Source of the DNA: Candidatus Pelagibacter sp.
Lineage (GTDB): Bacteria > Pseudomonadota > Alphaproteobacteria > Pelagibacterales > Pelagibacteraceae
Assembly: GCA_028404615.1 (NCBI GenBank)
Contig: JAOOBT010000004.1
Span: 17,501-81,500 of the forward strand
Length of the DNA: 64,000 bases
Direction of reading: 5' to 3'
Within the stretch, counting starts at the first letter, position 1. Each line of letters opens with the position of its first letter. A program made the position numbers and the translations under genes. This document shows, piece after piece, positions 19,117 to 28,417 of the stretch. The notes beneath the pieces are model-generated. The model was not told the DNA's origin. It ran no database searches and was given only the letters and a program-made list of their open reading frames with translations.

Positions 19117-19311
19117 CTAATTTTTATCTGGATTTGTTAGGTCCTCAAGGGTTATGGGCTTATCAATATCGTGCATTAATTTTTCTTCAGGCTTTTTTGA
19201 ACTATTGATTGAACGCTTCGCTCTACGTTGTTCTATTCTGGCTTTTCGTTTTGCCTCTTTTTTCATGGCTTTATCGCCACGTGTAGATTTATAATCGTAG
19301 TGAATTCCCAT
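19117..19311 (-). CDS. Small hypothetical protein, basic (64 aa)
   Basis: I do not recognise a family. The 64-residue product has a Lys/Arg-rich middle (KAMKKEAKRKARIEQRRAKRS) likely to be helical, and a tail, HDIDKPITLEDLTNPDKN, that looks designed rather than random. There is no signal peptide or membrane segment. It is in the leftward run between a small membrane protein and the 35-residue basic protein before dcd. The codon pattern and non-repetitive tail support a real gene. Confidence 0.65.
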   Translation of the reverse strand: MGIHYDYKSTRGDKAMKKEAKRKARIEQRRAKRSINSSKKPEEKLMHDIDKPITLEDLTNPDKN

Positions 19312-19327
19312 ATCAAACGTCCCTTCA

Positions 19328-19516
19328 TTAATTTTTAAATTTACTTCTTGAGCCTCTATTTTGCAAGTCTCTTGATTGAAGCTTCTGAATAATTATAAAT
19401 AATATCGACAAAATTACGGCAACTAATACATCTTGAAGTGGAGTTGCATTTGGAAAACCATAATTCCATAAAATGACTAAAACAAACCAACACAACCAAT
19501 TAATTTTTTTTGCCAT
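19328..19516 (-). CDS. Small membrane protein (62 aa)
   Basis: The 62-residue product has two hydrophobic stretches, about residues 7-19 (LCWFVLVILWNYG) and 28-44 (DVLVAVILSILFIIIQKL), split by PNATPLQ, then a basic tail QSRDLQNRGSRSKFKN. This fits a two-pass inner-membrane protein with a cytoplasmic C-terminus. It starts inside the last codons of the DUF255 gene (17-nt overlap in another frame). No family is recognised. Confidence 0.65.
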   Translation of the reverse strand: MAKKINWLCWFVLVILWNYGFPNATPLQDVLVAVILSILFIIIQKLQSRDLQNRGSRSKFKN

Positions 19517-21242
19517 CTACATAACACCCTTGTTCGTCACAATTTTTTCCATTTTTAACATTATTAAAAAAATCTATTGCCTTCAAAGATGTCATCATAT
19601 GATTTTTATAAATGTTGAGATATCCATTCAAACTCTCCGATAATTTTTTAGCTTCCTCCATCATCCCTAATCTGATTAAATTTATTAACATTATAGCATT
19701 ACCATTTGGTATTGTATTGTCTCCAATATCAATAGGTTTATAAAAAATATCATTGTTCTCTTTTAAATTTTTTTGAAAAATATTTTTATCATCCAAATAA
19801 AATTTATTTAATGCCTCCCTAACTATTTTTTTTGCTAAATCTTTGTATTTATAATTCATAGTTTTATCTGAAAGATCATTAAGAGCGTTTACTAAGAAAG
19901 CATAATCTTCAATAAATACAATGTTTTTTGAATAACTATGATGAATTTCATTGTTTATATATTTTTTTTCAATTTTAGAAAAAAATTCCTCAGCTAATTT
20001 GAGGTATCCATTATTTGGTAATATTTCGCTTGCTGTTACTAATGAGCTAACCCATAAACAATTCAAATCTAATTGAGTTTTACTGTCAAAAAATGGTTTT
20101 GCTCTATTAGATCTTAATTCTAAAAGTTTATTTAAAATTTCATCAGTCGGTTTTTCTTTTTCAACTAAAATTATTTTATTTTCCCAATTTCCTTCGGGTT
20201 TAATTTCAAAATATCTTTCAATATTTTTTAATTCTTTTATTTCTTCGTAAGTATATACATAATACTTCCCCTCTTCCCCATCACTGTCTGCATCGTAGGC
20301 TGAGCCAAGAAATCCGTCTTTATTGATAAAGTCTTTTTTTAAGAATTCAATTGTCTGCTCCAATTTATTTTTAAAATAAGAATCATGATTAATTCTACAA
20401 TATTTTGAAAGCAGTGAAATGAATTGAGTATTATCGTACAACATTTTTTCAAAATGCGGAATTATCCAATTTTCATCTACCGTGTATCGTGCAATACCCC
20501 CTTCGACGTGATCATAAATTCCTTTAGAACAAAGTTGTTTTAAAATTAAATCAATAGGTTCTAAATATTTTTTATTTTTTGATTTATTATAATAATAGAG
20601 AAGTGTCTCATATAAATTAAATGTTGGAAATTTAGGAGCACCTTTATAACCACCATTAAAAGTATCCAAAGCATTTAATGATAATTCTAGAATAGGCTCC
20701 AGGTCCTGATTCAAAACAGAGGTTTTCTTTAAGTCTAAATTTTTAATTATTAAATCTTTTTGTTTGATTATATTTTCTCTCTCAGTTTTGTACGCTTCTG
20801 AAACTTTTTGAAGTACCTCTTTAAATGAAGGTAACCCGTGTTTTGAGTCTTTTGGAAAATAAGTGCCACCCATAAACGGGACTCCATTTTCATCTAAAAA
20901 CATAGTCAGTGGCCAACCACCTCCTGTTTGATTAAATAATTGATATGAACTTTGAAAAACAAAATCTAAATCTGGTCTTTCTTCCCTATCAACTTTAATA
21001 TTTACAAATAATTGATTCATTATTTGTGCGGTTTCTACATCTTCAAAACTTTCATGAGCCATTACGTGGCACCAATGACAACTTGCGTATCCAATGCTTA
21101 ACAAAATAGGCTTTTTATTTTTATTCGCAAATTCTAAAGTTTCTTTATTCCATTTTTGCCAAAAGACTGGATTATCTTTGTGTTGCTTGAGATATGGGCT
21201 TTGATCATCTGATAAAACGTTTTTATTAATTTGCATTGTCAA
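19500..21242 (-). CDS. DUF255 thioredoxin-domain protein (YyaL/SPATA20-like)
   Basis: The 580-residue protein starts with a thioredoxin-like domain: PYLKQHKDNPVFWQKW, then KPILLSIGYASCHWCHVMAHESFED with Cys55 and Cys58, then FVNIKVDREERPDLD. This is DUF255, and the remainder resembles the glycosidase-like alpha/alpha barrel of the YyaL/SPATA20 family (GGWPLTMFLDENGVPFMGGTYFP, FEKMLYDNTQF, YDADSDGEEGKYYVYT). The biochemical role of the family is not established. It is immediately downstream of the VTT-domain gene (overlap 17 nt). Confidence 0.88.
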   Translation of the reverse strand: MTMQINKNVLSDDQSPYLKQHKDNPVFWQKWNKETLEFANKNKKPILLSIGYASCHWCHVMAHESFEDVETAQIMNQLFVNIKVDREERPDLDFVFQSSYQLFNQTGGGWPLTMFLDENGVPFMGGTYFPKDSKHGLPSFKEVLQKVSEAYKTERENIIKQKDLIIKNLDLKKTSVLNQDLEPILELSLNALDTFNGGYKGAPKFPTFNLYETLLYYYNKSKNKKYLEPIDLILKQLCSKGIYDHVEGGIARYTVDENWIIPHFEKMLYDNTQFISLLSKYCRINHDSYFKNKLEQTIEFLKKDFINKDGFLGSAYDADSDGEEGKYYVYTYEEIKELKNIERYFEIKPEGNWENKIILVEKEKPTDEILNKLLELRSNRAKPFFDSKTQLDLNCLWVSSLVTASEILPNNGYLKLAEEFFSKIEKKYINNEIHHSYSKNIVFIEDYAFLVNALNDLSDKTMNYKYKDLAKKIVREALNKFYLDDKNIFQKNLKENNDIFYKPIDIGDNTIPNGNAIMLINLIRLGMMEEAKKLSESLNGYLNIYKNHMMTSLKAIDFFNNVKNGKNCDEQGCYVDGKKN

Positions 21243-21948
21243 AAAATTTTTTTTTCATCAATAAGGATGAAATTATTAAAGCCACAAACATTAATATTGG
21301 TAAATAAATCTCGGGTGTCATTATAAATTCAATCATACTAAATTTTTTAGCTTGCGCCACATATGTATTTAGTCCAGCACCGATAGTATTTGTAATAAAA
21401 AAACTTGGAATAAATCCTAGCAGACTCGCAAAAAAATAATTTGTTTTTTTCATAGCAAATAAAACAGGAAGTAAATTTTGTAATCCGAAAGGAACTCCTA
21501 ACCCACCTACGAATCTATAGATGAAAAAATAGTAAAATTCATTTTTTTGAAAAACCTGAATATATTTTTCAAATTTTTTCTCTAAAACTTCTCTCACCAA
21601 ATCTCTGAAAAAAAAATTACCAATTGAGTATAAAATTAGAGCCCCAATAGAAATTGAAACTACAGAAATAAATGTTCCAAGCCACTGCCCAAATAGTATT
21701 CCAGATATGATTAAGATTGGTGATCCAAATCCAAGAAGTGCAATCCAAATAATTGCAAAAATAAAAAAATAGAATAAGTTGATAATAATATTTGTGCTTA
21801 TGTAAATTTCTAATGATGACTGGAGTTCTTTGTAGTAAGAGAAATCATCTAATCTATTAAATTCAACGAATGTAAAAATAAAATACAAGAATACAAATAA
21901 AATGAATAAATAAGAAACACCTAAAGATATTTTCAAATTTTTACTCAT
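21226..21948 (-). CDS. TVP38/TMEM64 (VTT, DedA-like) membrane protein
   Basis: This 240-residue protein has about five hydrophobic helices: near residues 8-30, 55-75, 78-110, 150-185 and 210-230. The VTT-domain signature FGSPILIISGILFGQWLGTFISVVSISIGALILYSIG and FIYRFVGGLGVPFGLQNLLPVL is present. VTT/DedA proteins are linked to lipid scrambling and membrane homeostasis. The gene begins the long leftward run to tRNA-Phe and is divergent from rpmH across 50 nt. Confidence 0.85.
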   Translation of the reverse strand: MSKNLKISLGVSYLFILFVFLYFIFTFVEFNRLDDFSYYKELQSSLEIYISTNIIINLFYFFIFAIIWIALLGFGSPILIISGILFGQWLGTFISVVSISIGALILYSIGNFFFRDLVREVLEKKFEKYIQVFQKNEFYYFFIYRFVGGLGVPFGLQNLLPVLFAMKKTNYFFASLLGFIPSFFITNTIGAGLNTYVAQAKKFSMIEFIMTPEIYLPILMFVALIISSLLMKKKFFDNAN

Positions 21949-21956
21949 AATTTACC

Positions 21957-21985
21957 TGTACAATAGACAGCAATTAAAATATATA
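21957..21985 (+). promoter_or_regulatory. Candidate promoter of rpmH-rnpA-yidD-yidC
   Basis: TGTACA (21957-21962) and TATATA (21980-21985) are 17 nt apart, with the start predicted near 21992 and the rpmH ATG at 21999. The -35 matches TTGACA at four of six bases. It overlaps the divergent gap, so the leader would be almost absent. Confidence 0.35.
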
Positions 21986-21998
21986 CCTTTAAATATTT

Positions 21999-22133
21999 AT
22001 GAAAAGAACATATCAACCAAGCAATTTAGTCAGAAAAAGAAGACACGGTTTTAGAGCTAGAATGGCCACGAAAACAGGAAGACAGCTTATCGCTCGAAGA
22101 AGAGCTAAAGGAAGAAAAACACTTTCAACATAA
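21999..22133 (+). CDS. rpmH: 50S ribosomal protein L34
   Basis: A 44-residue product reads [20 protein letters not shown] and continues with [20 protein letters not shown], the textbook L34 sequence and length. The gene leads the conserved rpmH-rnpA-yidD-yidC cluster, with rnpA starting 7 nt after its stop. Confidence 0.97.
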   Translation: MKRTYQPSNLVRKRRHGFRARMATKTGRQLIARRRAKGRKTLST

Positions 22134-22140
22134 AATTTCA

Positions 22141-22491
22141 ATGGTTAAGCTTGAAAGTCTAAAAAAAAGCAACCAATTCAAAAAGGCTCTAAGAGAAAAA
22201 AAATTTCATACAGATTATTTCACTTTATTTGCTGCCAAAAACTTTATTAAACCTAAGCAAAAAAATAATTTACTTATTAGTTTCGTAATGAAAAAAAAAA
22301 TTGGGAATGCGGTCAAAAGAAACAAAATTAGAAGAAAATTAAAAGCAATTGTTCAAAAATTGTTAAAAAAAAAGGGTGCAATTAATAGGGATTACACTTA
22401 TATAGTTTTCGGTAAGTCTAATGCTTATTCACAAAAACAAGATGTGCTTTTGCCATTAGTTGAAAAAAGTTTTAGTAAATTAATAAAATAA
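22141..22491 (+). CDS. rnpA: Ribonuclease P protein component
   Basis: RnpA assists the RNase P RNA in cutting tRNA 5' ends. The 116-residue basic protein has the RNR-type signature KKKIGNAVKRNKIRRKLKAIVQ (about residues 51-72). It starts VKLESLKKSNQFKKALRE after the initiator, where bacterial homologues usually have LxxxxDF. It lies between rpmH and yidD, the universal arrangement. Confidence 0.95.
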   Translation: MVKLESLKKSNQFKKALREKKFHTDYFTLFAAKNFIKPKQKNNLLISFVMKKKIGNAVKRNKIRRKLKAIVQKLLKKKGAINRDYTYIVFGKSNAYSQKQDVLLPLVEKSFSKLIK

Positions 22492-22492
22492 A

Positions 22493-22744
22493 ATGATAAA
22501 AATTCTGATCAGTATTATTAAAATTTATCAATATCTTTTGTCTCCTTTACTAGGAAATAGATGTAGATTTATGCCAAGTTGTTCAGAATACTTTATTGAA
22601 GCTCTTAAAACTCAAGGTCTCTACAAAGGATTATACTTAGGTTTAAAAAGAATTTTGAAATGTCACCCTTTTGAAAAATTAGGTGGTAGTCATGGTATAG
22701 ATTTTGTACCAGTTGCAACAAAAAAGGGAAACAAAAATGGATAG
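22493..22744 (+). CDS. yidD: Membrane protein insertion efficiency factor YidD
   Basis: The 83-residue protein has the YidD core YQYLLSPLLGNRCRFMPSCSEY, then AL...GLYLGLKRILKCHPF and GGSHGIDFVP. It is a small amphipathic membrane-associated protein that helps YidC/Sec insertion. It begins 1 nt after rnpA and its end overlaps the yidC start by 8 nt, so co-translation is likely. Confidence 0.94.
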   Translation: MIKILISIIKIYQYLLSPLLGNRCRFMPSCSEYFIEALKTQGLYKGLYLGLKRILKCHPFEKLGGSHGIDFVPVATKKGNKNG

Positions 22745-24419
22745 AAATGTTTTTGTAGCTATAGCCCTCTCAATGTCAGTTTTGCTTTTTTGGGGAGCAT
22801 TTTTTGAAACACCAAAGAAGTCTGCTGATCAAAATATTGGAAAAAAAATTGAACAAAAAGATGAAGAAAGTGCAATTACTCCAACTATAAGCCAACCACA
22901 GGTAAAGAAAAAAATTACAAGAGAAGACTCTATTAGCAGTAGTCAAAGAATTAAAGTTGAAAATGATAGTGTTGTAGGCTCTATAAATTTAAAAGGAGCT
23001 TTAATTGATGACATATCATTTAAAAAACATAAACAAAAAGTAGAGGATAAAAAAAATATTATTTTTTTAAACCCATCTAATACTGAAAACGGTTTTTATA
23101 TTGAAACTGGTTGGACAAGTGTTGGAAATACGATCAAAGTACCAACAAAAGAATCAATATGGAGTGTTAAAGGCAACAATATTTTAAGTAACAATTCTCC
23201 GGTTGTTTTACAATGGAATAATAATGAGGGAATAATATTTGAAAAAAGAATAGATTTAGACGATAAATATTTATTTAAAATTTCACAACAGGTAAAAAAT
23301 AATTCTAGTTCCTCTATAGATTTATTTCCTTATGCTCAAATGACAAGAAATAAAATTCCGGATGATATTCAGAATTTCTATATTCAACACGAGGGGTTTA
23401 TAGGTGTATTTGATGATGAATTAAAAGAAGATGATTACGATGATATAAAAGAAAAAAAAATTGTTAGGGAGTCCAATGAAGGATGGCTTGGAATCACCGA
23501 TAAGTATTGGATGACTGCTTTTGTGCCAGAAACAGGCAAAAACTTTAAATCAACTTTTCTTTATGACGAGGGATATAAAGCTAATTATATTATAAACAAG
23601 CCAACGACTATTAATAAGGCATCTTCTGGAACAAACGAATTAAGATTATTTATTGCAGCAAAAGAAGTTGAAACTATCGATGGATACGCAGCAAATCAAA
23701 ATATTAATAAATTTGACTTAGTAATTGATTGGGGTTGGTTCTATTTTTTTACGAAACCTTTATTTTTTGTAATTGATTACTTATTTAAGATATCAGGTAA
23801 TTTTGGAACAGCTATAGTTTTATTAACAATAGCAATAAGGTTAATTTTCTTCCCATTGGCCAACTTCTCTTTTAAATCAATGGCTAAAATGAAAGCTGTT
23901 CAGCCTGAGATGATGAGACTTAAAGAGCTTCATAAAGACGATAAAGTTAAATTGCAGCAAGAAATGATGTCTTTATATAGAAAAGAAAAAATTAATCCTG
24001 CTTCAGGTTGTTTGCCAGTTTTAATTCAAATACCTTTCTTTTTTGCAATTTACAAAATGCTTTTTATCTCTTTAGAAATGAGACACCAACCATTCTTTGG
24101 TTGGATTAAAGATTTGTCAGCTCAAGACCCTACGTCTTTATTTAACTTGTTTGGCTTAATACCATGGGATCCTCCAGGTTTTATGATAATAGGAATTTGG
24201 CCAATTTTGATGGGTGTATCAATGTGGATTCAGCAAAAACTAAATCCGGCACCCGCAGATCCTATTCAAGCAAAAATTTTTGCTTTCTTTCCTTTGTTTT
24301 TAACAATCATATTAGCAACCTTTCCTTCAGGCTTAGTTGTTTATTGGACAATAAATAATATTTTAACAATTGCTCAACAATATGTAATTGTTAAAAAAAC
24401 AACTGTGAAAACAAATTAA
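22737..24419 (+). CDS. yidC: Membrane protein insertase YidC
   Basis: YidC inserts and folds inner-membrane proteins. The chosen ATG at 22737 gives 560 residues starting MDRNVFVAIALSMSVLLFWGAFFE, the first membrane helix; a longer frame from 22704 adds 11 residues encoded inside yidD and is less likely. A periplasmic beta domain follows (about 60-330). The conserved core is GTAIVLLTIAIRLIFFPLANFS with the groove Arg368, then INPASGCLPVLIQIPFFFAIYKML and FPSGLVVYWTINNILTIAQQ. The overlap with yidD and direct abutment to argB mark a long operon. Confidence 0.95.
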   Translation: MDRNVFVAIALSMSVLLFWGAFFETPKKSADQNIGKKIEQKDEESAITPTISQPQVKKKITREDSISSSQRIKVENDSVVGSINLKGALIDDISFKKHKQKVEDKKNIIFLNPSNTENGFYIETGWTSVGNTIKVPTKESIWSVKGNNILSNNSPVVLQWNNNEGIIFEKRIDLDDKYLFKISQQVKNNSSSSIDLFPYAQMTRNKIPDDIQNFYIQHEGFIGVFDDELKEDDYDDIKEKKIVRESNEGWLGITDKYWMTAFVPETGKNFKSTFLYDEGYKANYIINKPTTINKASSGTNELRLFIAAKEVETIDGYAANQNINKFDLVIDWGWFYFFTKPLFFVIDYLFKISGNFGTAIVLLTIAIRLIFFPLANFSFKSMAKMKAVQPEMMRLKELHKDDKVKLQQEMMSLYRKEKINPASGCLPVLIQIPFFFAIYKMLFISLEMRHQPFFGWIKDLSAQDPTSLFNLFGLIPWDPPGFMIIGIWPILMGVSMWIQQKLNPAPADPIQAKIFAFFPLFLTIILATFPSGLVVYWTINNILTIAQQYVIVKKTTVKTN

Positions 24420-25289
24420 ATGTCAAAAGAAGTTTCTCTTGAAGAGATCAAGAAGTTTTGGCCTGAAAAAGCTCCTGATGTTAATATAGTTCAAAAATAT
24501 ATTTCAAAATACGAAAAAGAAAAAATTGTGATTAAATACGGAGGAAATGTATTAATAGATAGAAACGTATTTAATAATTTTATATCTGATATAAATGTTT
24601 TAAACAAACTAGGTCTTTCAATAATAGTTGTTCACGGAGGTGGTCCAAGAATTAAAAGAGAATTGGAAAAAAAAAAAATTGTTTCTAAATTCATTAACGG
24701 ATTGAGAGTAACTGATAAAAATATTATTAATATAGTAGAAGAAGTGTTGATAGATTTTAATAAAGATATAGCAACTTCTCTTGAAAAATTAGGAACCAAA
24801 TCAGCCTCATTTCATACCAAATCTGATAATATAATTGAGGTTGAGCCAGAAAAAGAAGAGTTAGGATTCGTAGGAATTCCCAAAAAAATAAATGTAAACT
24901 TAATTCAGGGCGCTATAAATAATAATAGAGTACCAATAATTGCACCGCTTGGTTTAGACAAAAATAAACAGACTTTTAATATAAATGGAGATACTGCAGC
25001 AAGCGCTATTGCGAAAGAAATTAAATCTAGAAGACTGATATTAATGACTAATGTTGAAGGAGTTTATGATGATAGAAAAAAATTAATATCTGAGATTAAA
25101 CCTTTTGATCTTGAAAATCTTATAAAATGGAAAGTAGTTCAAGGCGGTATGATCCCTAAAATTGAGAATTGTGTTGACGCTGTTCAAAATGGAGTAAGAG
25201 GAGTTGTTATTCTAGATGGAAGAAAGCCTCATTCAGTTTTACATGAAATTTTTTCTGATAAGGGATCTGGAACTCTTATTAGAGAATGA
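24420..25289 (+). CDS. argB: Acetylglutamate kinase
   Basis: ArgB phosphorylates N-acetylglutamate in arginine synthesis, downstream of ArgJ (9775). The 289-residue protein has the nucleotide-binding KYGGN (39-43), VVHGGGPRI (71-79), GLRVTD, NINGDTAASAIAKE and the GGMIPKIENC segment. Its ATG follows the yidC stop directly and its end overlaps the next gene by 4 nt. Confidence 0.96.
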   Translation: MSKEVSLEEIKKFWPEKAPDVNIVQKYISKYEKEKIVIKYGGNVLIDRNVFNNFISDINVLNKLGLSIIVVHGGGPRIKRELEKKKIVSKFINGLRVTDKNIINIVEEVLIDFNKDIATSLEKLGTKSASFHTKSDNIIEVEPEKEELGFVGIPKKINVNLIQGAINNNRVPIIAPLGLDKNKQTFNINGDTAASAIAKEIKSRRLILMTNVEGVYDDRKKLISEIKPFDLENLIKWKVVQGGMIPKIENCVDAVQNGVRGVVILDGRKPHSVLHEIFSDKGSGTLIRE

Positions 25290-25951
25290 AAGATTTGACG
25301 AAAATAAAATTTTGGTTGTTTGATTTAGATAATACTCTCTACGATGGTGCTACTAAAGTCTTCGATCAGGTAGACAAAAAGATGTCTAAATTTATTTCAG
25401 AAAAGTTAAGTGTAAGTTTAGAGGAAGCAAGAAAAATTCAAAAAAACTATTTTGAAGAATATAATACAACTTTAAATGGGATGATAAAACACCACAAAAT
25501 AGATGCGGATGAATTTTTAGAATTCGTTCATGATGTTGATCTTAGTTTTTTGAATAAAAATGAGGACTTAGAGAAAGAAATTAAAAAATTAAAGGGAAAA
25601 AAAATCATTTTTACTAATGGATCAAGGGCTCATGCTCATAATGTAACAAAAAGAATTGGTATAGATAAGCTTTTTGACGGAATTTTTGATATCCGAGATT
25701 GTGAATTTATTCCTAAACCTTCTAAAGAGCCATATAAAAAATTAGTAGAAAATTACAAAATTGAGCCACAATATTGTATATTCTTCGAAGATATAGCAAG
25801 GAATTTAAAACCAGCATACGAGTTAGGAATGAAAACTGTTTGGATAAAAAACGAAGAACCTTGGGCAGCCAAATATTCTGACTCAAATTTTATTAATTAT
25901 AAAACTGATAATTTGGCGAAATTTTTAAAGGAGATAAATGAGTTACGATAA
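25286..25951 (+). CDS. HAD-superfamily pyrimidine 5'-nucleotidase-like phosphatase
   Basis: A 221-residue HAD hydrolase with motif [10 protein letters not shown] (nucleophile D13, acid D15), motif II ITFTNGS-like [13 protein letters not shown], a Lys before PSKEPY, and motif [24 protein letters not shown]. It resembles the pyrimidine 5'-nucleotidase group (SDT1/YjjG-like) that commonly lies between argB and dapD in Alphaproteobacteria. Substrate is not certain. It overlaps dapD by 14 nt. Confidence 0.88.
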   Translation: MKDLTKIKFWLFDLDNTLYDGATKVFDQVDKKMSKFISEKLSVSLEEARKIQKNYFEEYNTTLNGMIKHHKIDADEFLEFVHDVDLSFLNKNEDLEKEIKKLKGKKIIFTNGSRAHAHNVTKRIGIDKLFDGIFDIRDCEFIPKPSKEPYKKLVENYKIEPQYCIFFEDIARNLKPAYELGMKTVWIKNEEPWAAKYSDSNFINYKTDNLAKFLKEINELR

Positions 25952-26765
25952 ATTAGAGAAACTTATAAATGAAAGTTTTGAGATAAAAGAAAAAATCGGA
26001 CCTAAATCTGATAAAAAATTAATTAAATCGATTCACGAAACAATTGATTTAGTAGACAGAGGAAAAATTAGAGTCGCTAATAAAAAAAATGGTAAATGGG
26101 AAGTTAATCAGTGGATTAAGAAAGCAATTCTGTTGAGTTTTAGAATAAATAAAATGGAGATGCTTAAAGGTCCTTATACCTCTTGGTACGATAAAGTACC
26201 TGGTAAAACTGTTAAGTGGAAAGAGACCGATTGGAAAAAAGCTGGCTACAGACATGTTCCTAATGGTGTAGTAAGAAAAGGTGCTTTTATTGCAAAGAAT
26301 GTTGTTTTAATGCCTAGCTTTGTCAATCTTGGAGCATACGTTGATGAAGGGACGATGATAGATACATGGGCTTCTGTTGGATCTTGCGCTCAGGTAGGAA
26401 AAAATTGTCATATCTCTGGAGGTGCAGGAATTGGGGGTGTTTTAGAACCGTTACAGGCGGGACCAGTAATTATTGAAGACAACTGTTTTGTGGGTGCACG
26501 ATCTGAAATAGCCGAGGGAGTGTTGGTAGAGGAAGGTGCTGTCATTTCAATGGGTGTTTATATTGGAGCTTCTACAAAAATTGTTGATAGAAATTCTGGT
26601 GAAATTACTTATGGTAAAGTTCCAGCTTATTCAGTAGTAGTCCCGGGAAGTTTACCAAACAAATCAAATCCAAATGGGCCGTCATTATACTGTGCCGTGA
26701 TTGTTAAAAAAGTGGATGAGAAAACTAGAAGTAAAACTTCAATAAATGATTTGCTAAGAGACTAA
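25938..26765 (+). CDS. dapD: Tetrahydrodipicolinate N-succinyltransferase
   Basis: DapD succinylates tetrahydrodipicolinate in the lysine/DAP pathway. The 275-residue protein has the N-terminal helical domain and the left-handed beta-helix with hexapeptide repeats ([34 protein letters not shown] is the family hallmark region, about 120-153), and ends with [21 protein letters not shown]. dapE follows directly, and lysC is at 7360. Confidence 0.96.
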   Translation: MSYDKLEKLINESFEIKEKIGPKSDKKLIKSIHETIDLVDRGKIRVANKKNGKWEVNQWIKKAILLSFRINKMEMLKGPYTSWYDKVPGKTVKWKETDWKKAGYRHVPNGVVRKGAFIAKNVVLMPSFVNLGAYVDEGTMIDTWASVGSCAQVGKNCHISGGAGIGGVLEPLQAGPVIIEDNCFVGARSEIAEGVLVEEGAVISMGVYIGASTKIVDRNSGEITYGKVPAYSVVVPGSLPNKSNPNGPSLYCAVIVKKVDEKTRSKTSINDLLRD

Positions 26766-27922
26766 TGGCTAAAATAAACGAATTACAGTTATCTAAAGAG
26801 TTAATAAGATTTCCTAGTGTCACTCCAAAAGATGCTGGAGCAATTAATTTTTTAAGTAAAAAACTTAAAAAACTAGGATTCACTTGTAAAATTTTAGAAT
26901 TTAAAGATAAGAAAAGCAAACCAATAAAAAATTTGTATGCAAGACTTGGTAAGAAAGGACCAAATTTATGTTATGCTGGTCATACCGATGTTGTTCCTCC
27001 TGGAAATATAAATGACTGGTCAATAAATCCTTTTAAACCAACAGTTAAGAATAATTATTTAATTGGTAGAGGAGCGAATGATATGAAGAGTTCTATTGCA
27101 TGTTTTGTTTCTGCAGTAAGTAAATTTTTACAAGATAGATCTAAATTTAATGGTTCAATTAGTTTTTTAATCACAGGTGATGAAGAAGGGTACGCGATTA
27201 ATGGTACCAAAAAAGTGGTGGACTACCTAAAAATGAAAAGAGAAAAAATTGATTTCTGTATAGTTGGAGAGCCAACCAACCCTAAAAAGCTGGGGGAAAT
27301 GATCAAAATTGGAAGAAGAGGGAGTTTATCTGGAAAAATAGAGATTTTTGGTACACAAGGTCATATCGCTTATCCGCATTTGTCAAACAATCCAATAAAC
27401 GCTCTAGTTACTATTTGCAAAAAACTTAAAGAAAAAAAACTTGATAAAGGAAATAAAAATTTTCAACCATCTAATTTAGAGTTCACATCGATTAACGTTG
27501 ATAATAAAGCGCATAATGTAATACCTGCAAGGGCAAGAGCTCAATTTAATATAAGGTATAATAATATTCATAATTCAAAATCTTTGAAAAAAAAAATTAA
27601 TAGTTTGGTTAAAAACATAAGCAAAAAATATAAATGTAGTTACAAAATTGATTATATTGTAAATGGGGAGTCTTTCTTAACAAAGCCGGAGAAAACTATA
27701 TTCATGGCAAAAAGAATTATCAAAAAAATTACCAGAATAAATCCTAAATTTTCTACCACAGGAGGTACTTCTGATGCTAGATTTATCAGAAAAATATCTC
27801 CATGCCTAGAATTTGGATTAGTTAATAAAACAATGCACAAAATTGACGAATGTGTGTCTTTAAAAGATTTAAAAAACTTAACGAAAATATATCAAACTAT
27901 CCTCGAGGATTATTTTAAGTGA
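26765..27922 (+). CDS. dapE: Succinyl-diaminopimelate desuccinylase
   Basis: DapE removes succinate to give LL-DAP. The 385-residue M20-family zinc hydrolase has AGHTDVVPPG (H73 ligand, D75), GRGANDMKSS (D106 bridging ligand), TGDEEG (E140/E141 base and ligand), and FSTTGGTSDARFI near the end. It overlaps dapD by 1 nt and the SET gene by 4 nt, so the run argB-HAD-dapD-dapE-SET is one compact transcript. Confidence 0.96.
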   Translation: MAKINELQLSKELIRFPSVTPKDAGAINFLSKKLKKLGFTCKILEFKDKKSKPIKNLYARLGKKGPNLCYAGHTDVVPPGNINDWSINPFKPTVKNNYLIGRGANDMKSSIACFVSAVSKFLQDRSKFNGSISFLITGDEEGYAINGTKKVVDYLKMKREKIDFCIVGEPTNPKKLGEMIKIGRRGSLSGKIEIFGTQGHIAYPHLSNNPINALVTICKKLKEKKLDKGNKNFQPSNLEFTSINVDNKAHNVIPARARAQFNIRYNNIHNSKSLKKKINSLVKNISKKYKCSYKIDYIVNGESFLTKPEKTIFMAKRIIKKITRINPKFSTTGGTSDARFIRKISPCLEFGLVNKTMHKIDECVSLKDLKNLTKIYQTILEDYFK

Positions 27923-28377
27923 GGCCTTACAAAGTTAGGAGATCTAAAATTGATAACTTAGGTCTGTACGCAGCACGAAATATTAAAAGAGGAGCAAAAA
28001 TAATTGAATATAAAGGCAAAGTCATTACAAGAAGAGAAGCTGAGGAAAATCCAAAATACGACAATGATAAAGCCATCTATTTATTTAATTTAAACAAAAA
28101 ATACGACTTAGATGGTGATTTTAAGTTCAATACGGCAAGGTTAATAAACCACTCGTGCGATCCAAATTGTGAAGTAACTGGAACAGGACTAAAAGTTTGG
28201 GTGTATGCAATTAAGGATATTAAGAAAGGTGATGAATTTTCTTATGATTATGGCTTTAGCTTCGATGAAGATTTTAAAAATTATCCATGTAAATGCAAAT
28301 CAAAAAATTGCTGTGGATTTATTGTTCGAGAAGGTTCTAGGTGGAGAATCAAGAAATGGAAAAAAAAGAAATTATAA
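27919..28377 (+). CDS. SET-domain protein, putative protein-lysine methyltransferase
   Basis: The 152-residue protein is almost only a SET domain. It has the starting GLYAARNIKRGAKIIEYKGKVI, the NHSC motif at 77-80 within RLINHSCDPNCEV, the DEFSYDYGF catalytic tyrosine region (Y109/Y111) and a post-SET zinc motif C-x-C-x4-C at C124, C126 and C131. The family transfers methyl groups to protein lysines and is best known from eukaryotic histone enzymes. GTG is the start, overlapping the dapE stop (GTGA). The target in this bacterium is unknown; ribosomal or DNA-binding proteins are possible. Confidence 0.9.
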   Translation: MRPYKVRRSKIDNLGLYAARNIKRGAKIIEYKGKVITRREAEENPKYDNDKAIYLFNLNKKYDLDGDFKFNTARLINHSCDPNCEVTGTGLKVWVYAIKDIKKGDEFSYDYGFSFDEDFKNYPCKCKSKNCCGFIVREGSRWRIKKWKKKKL

Positions 28378-28417
28378 ACAACTGGAAAATTTTAATTTAC
28401 AATTATTTTGATTAATT

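Noticed and set aside
22704..22736. Longer yidC start within yidD
   Set aside because: The extra residues MYQLQQKRETK lie before the normal first membrane helix and inside yidD; the ATG at 22737 fits the family start.
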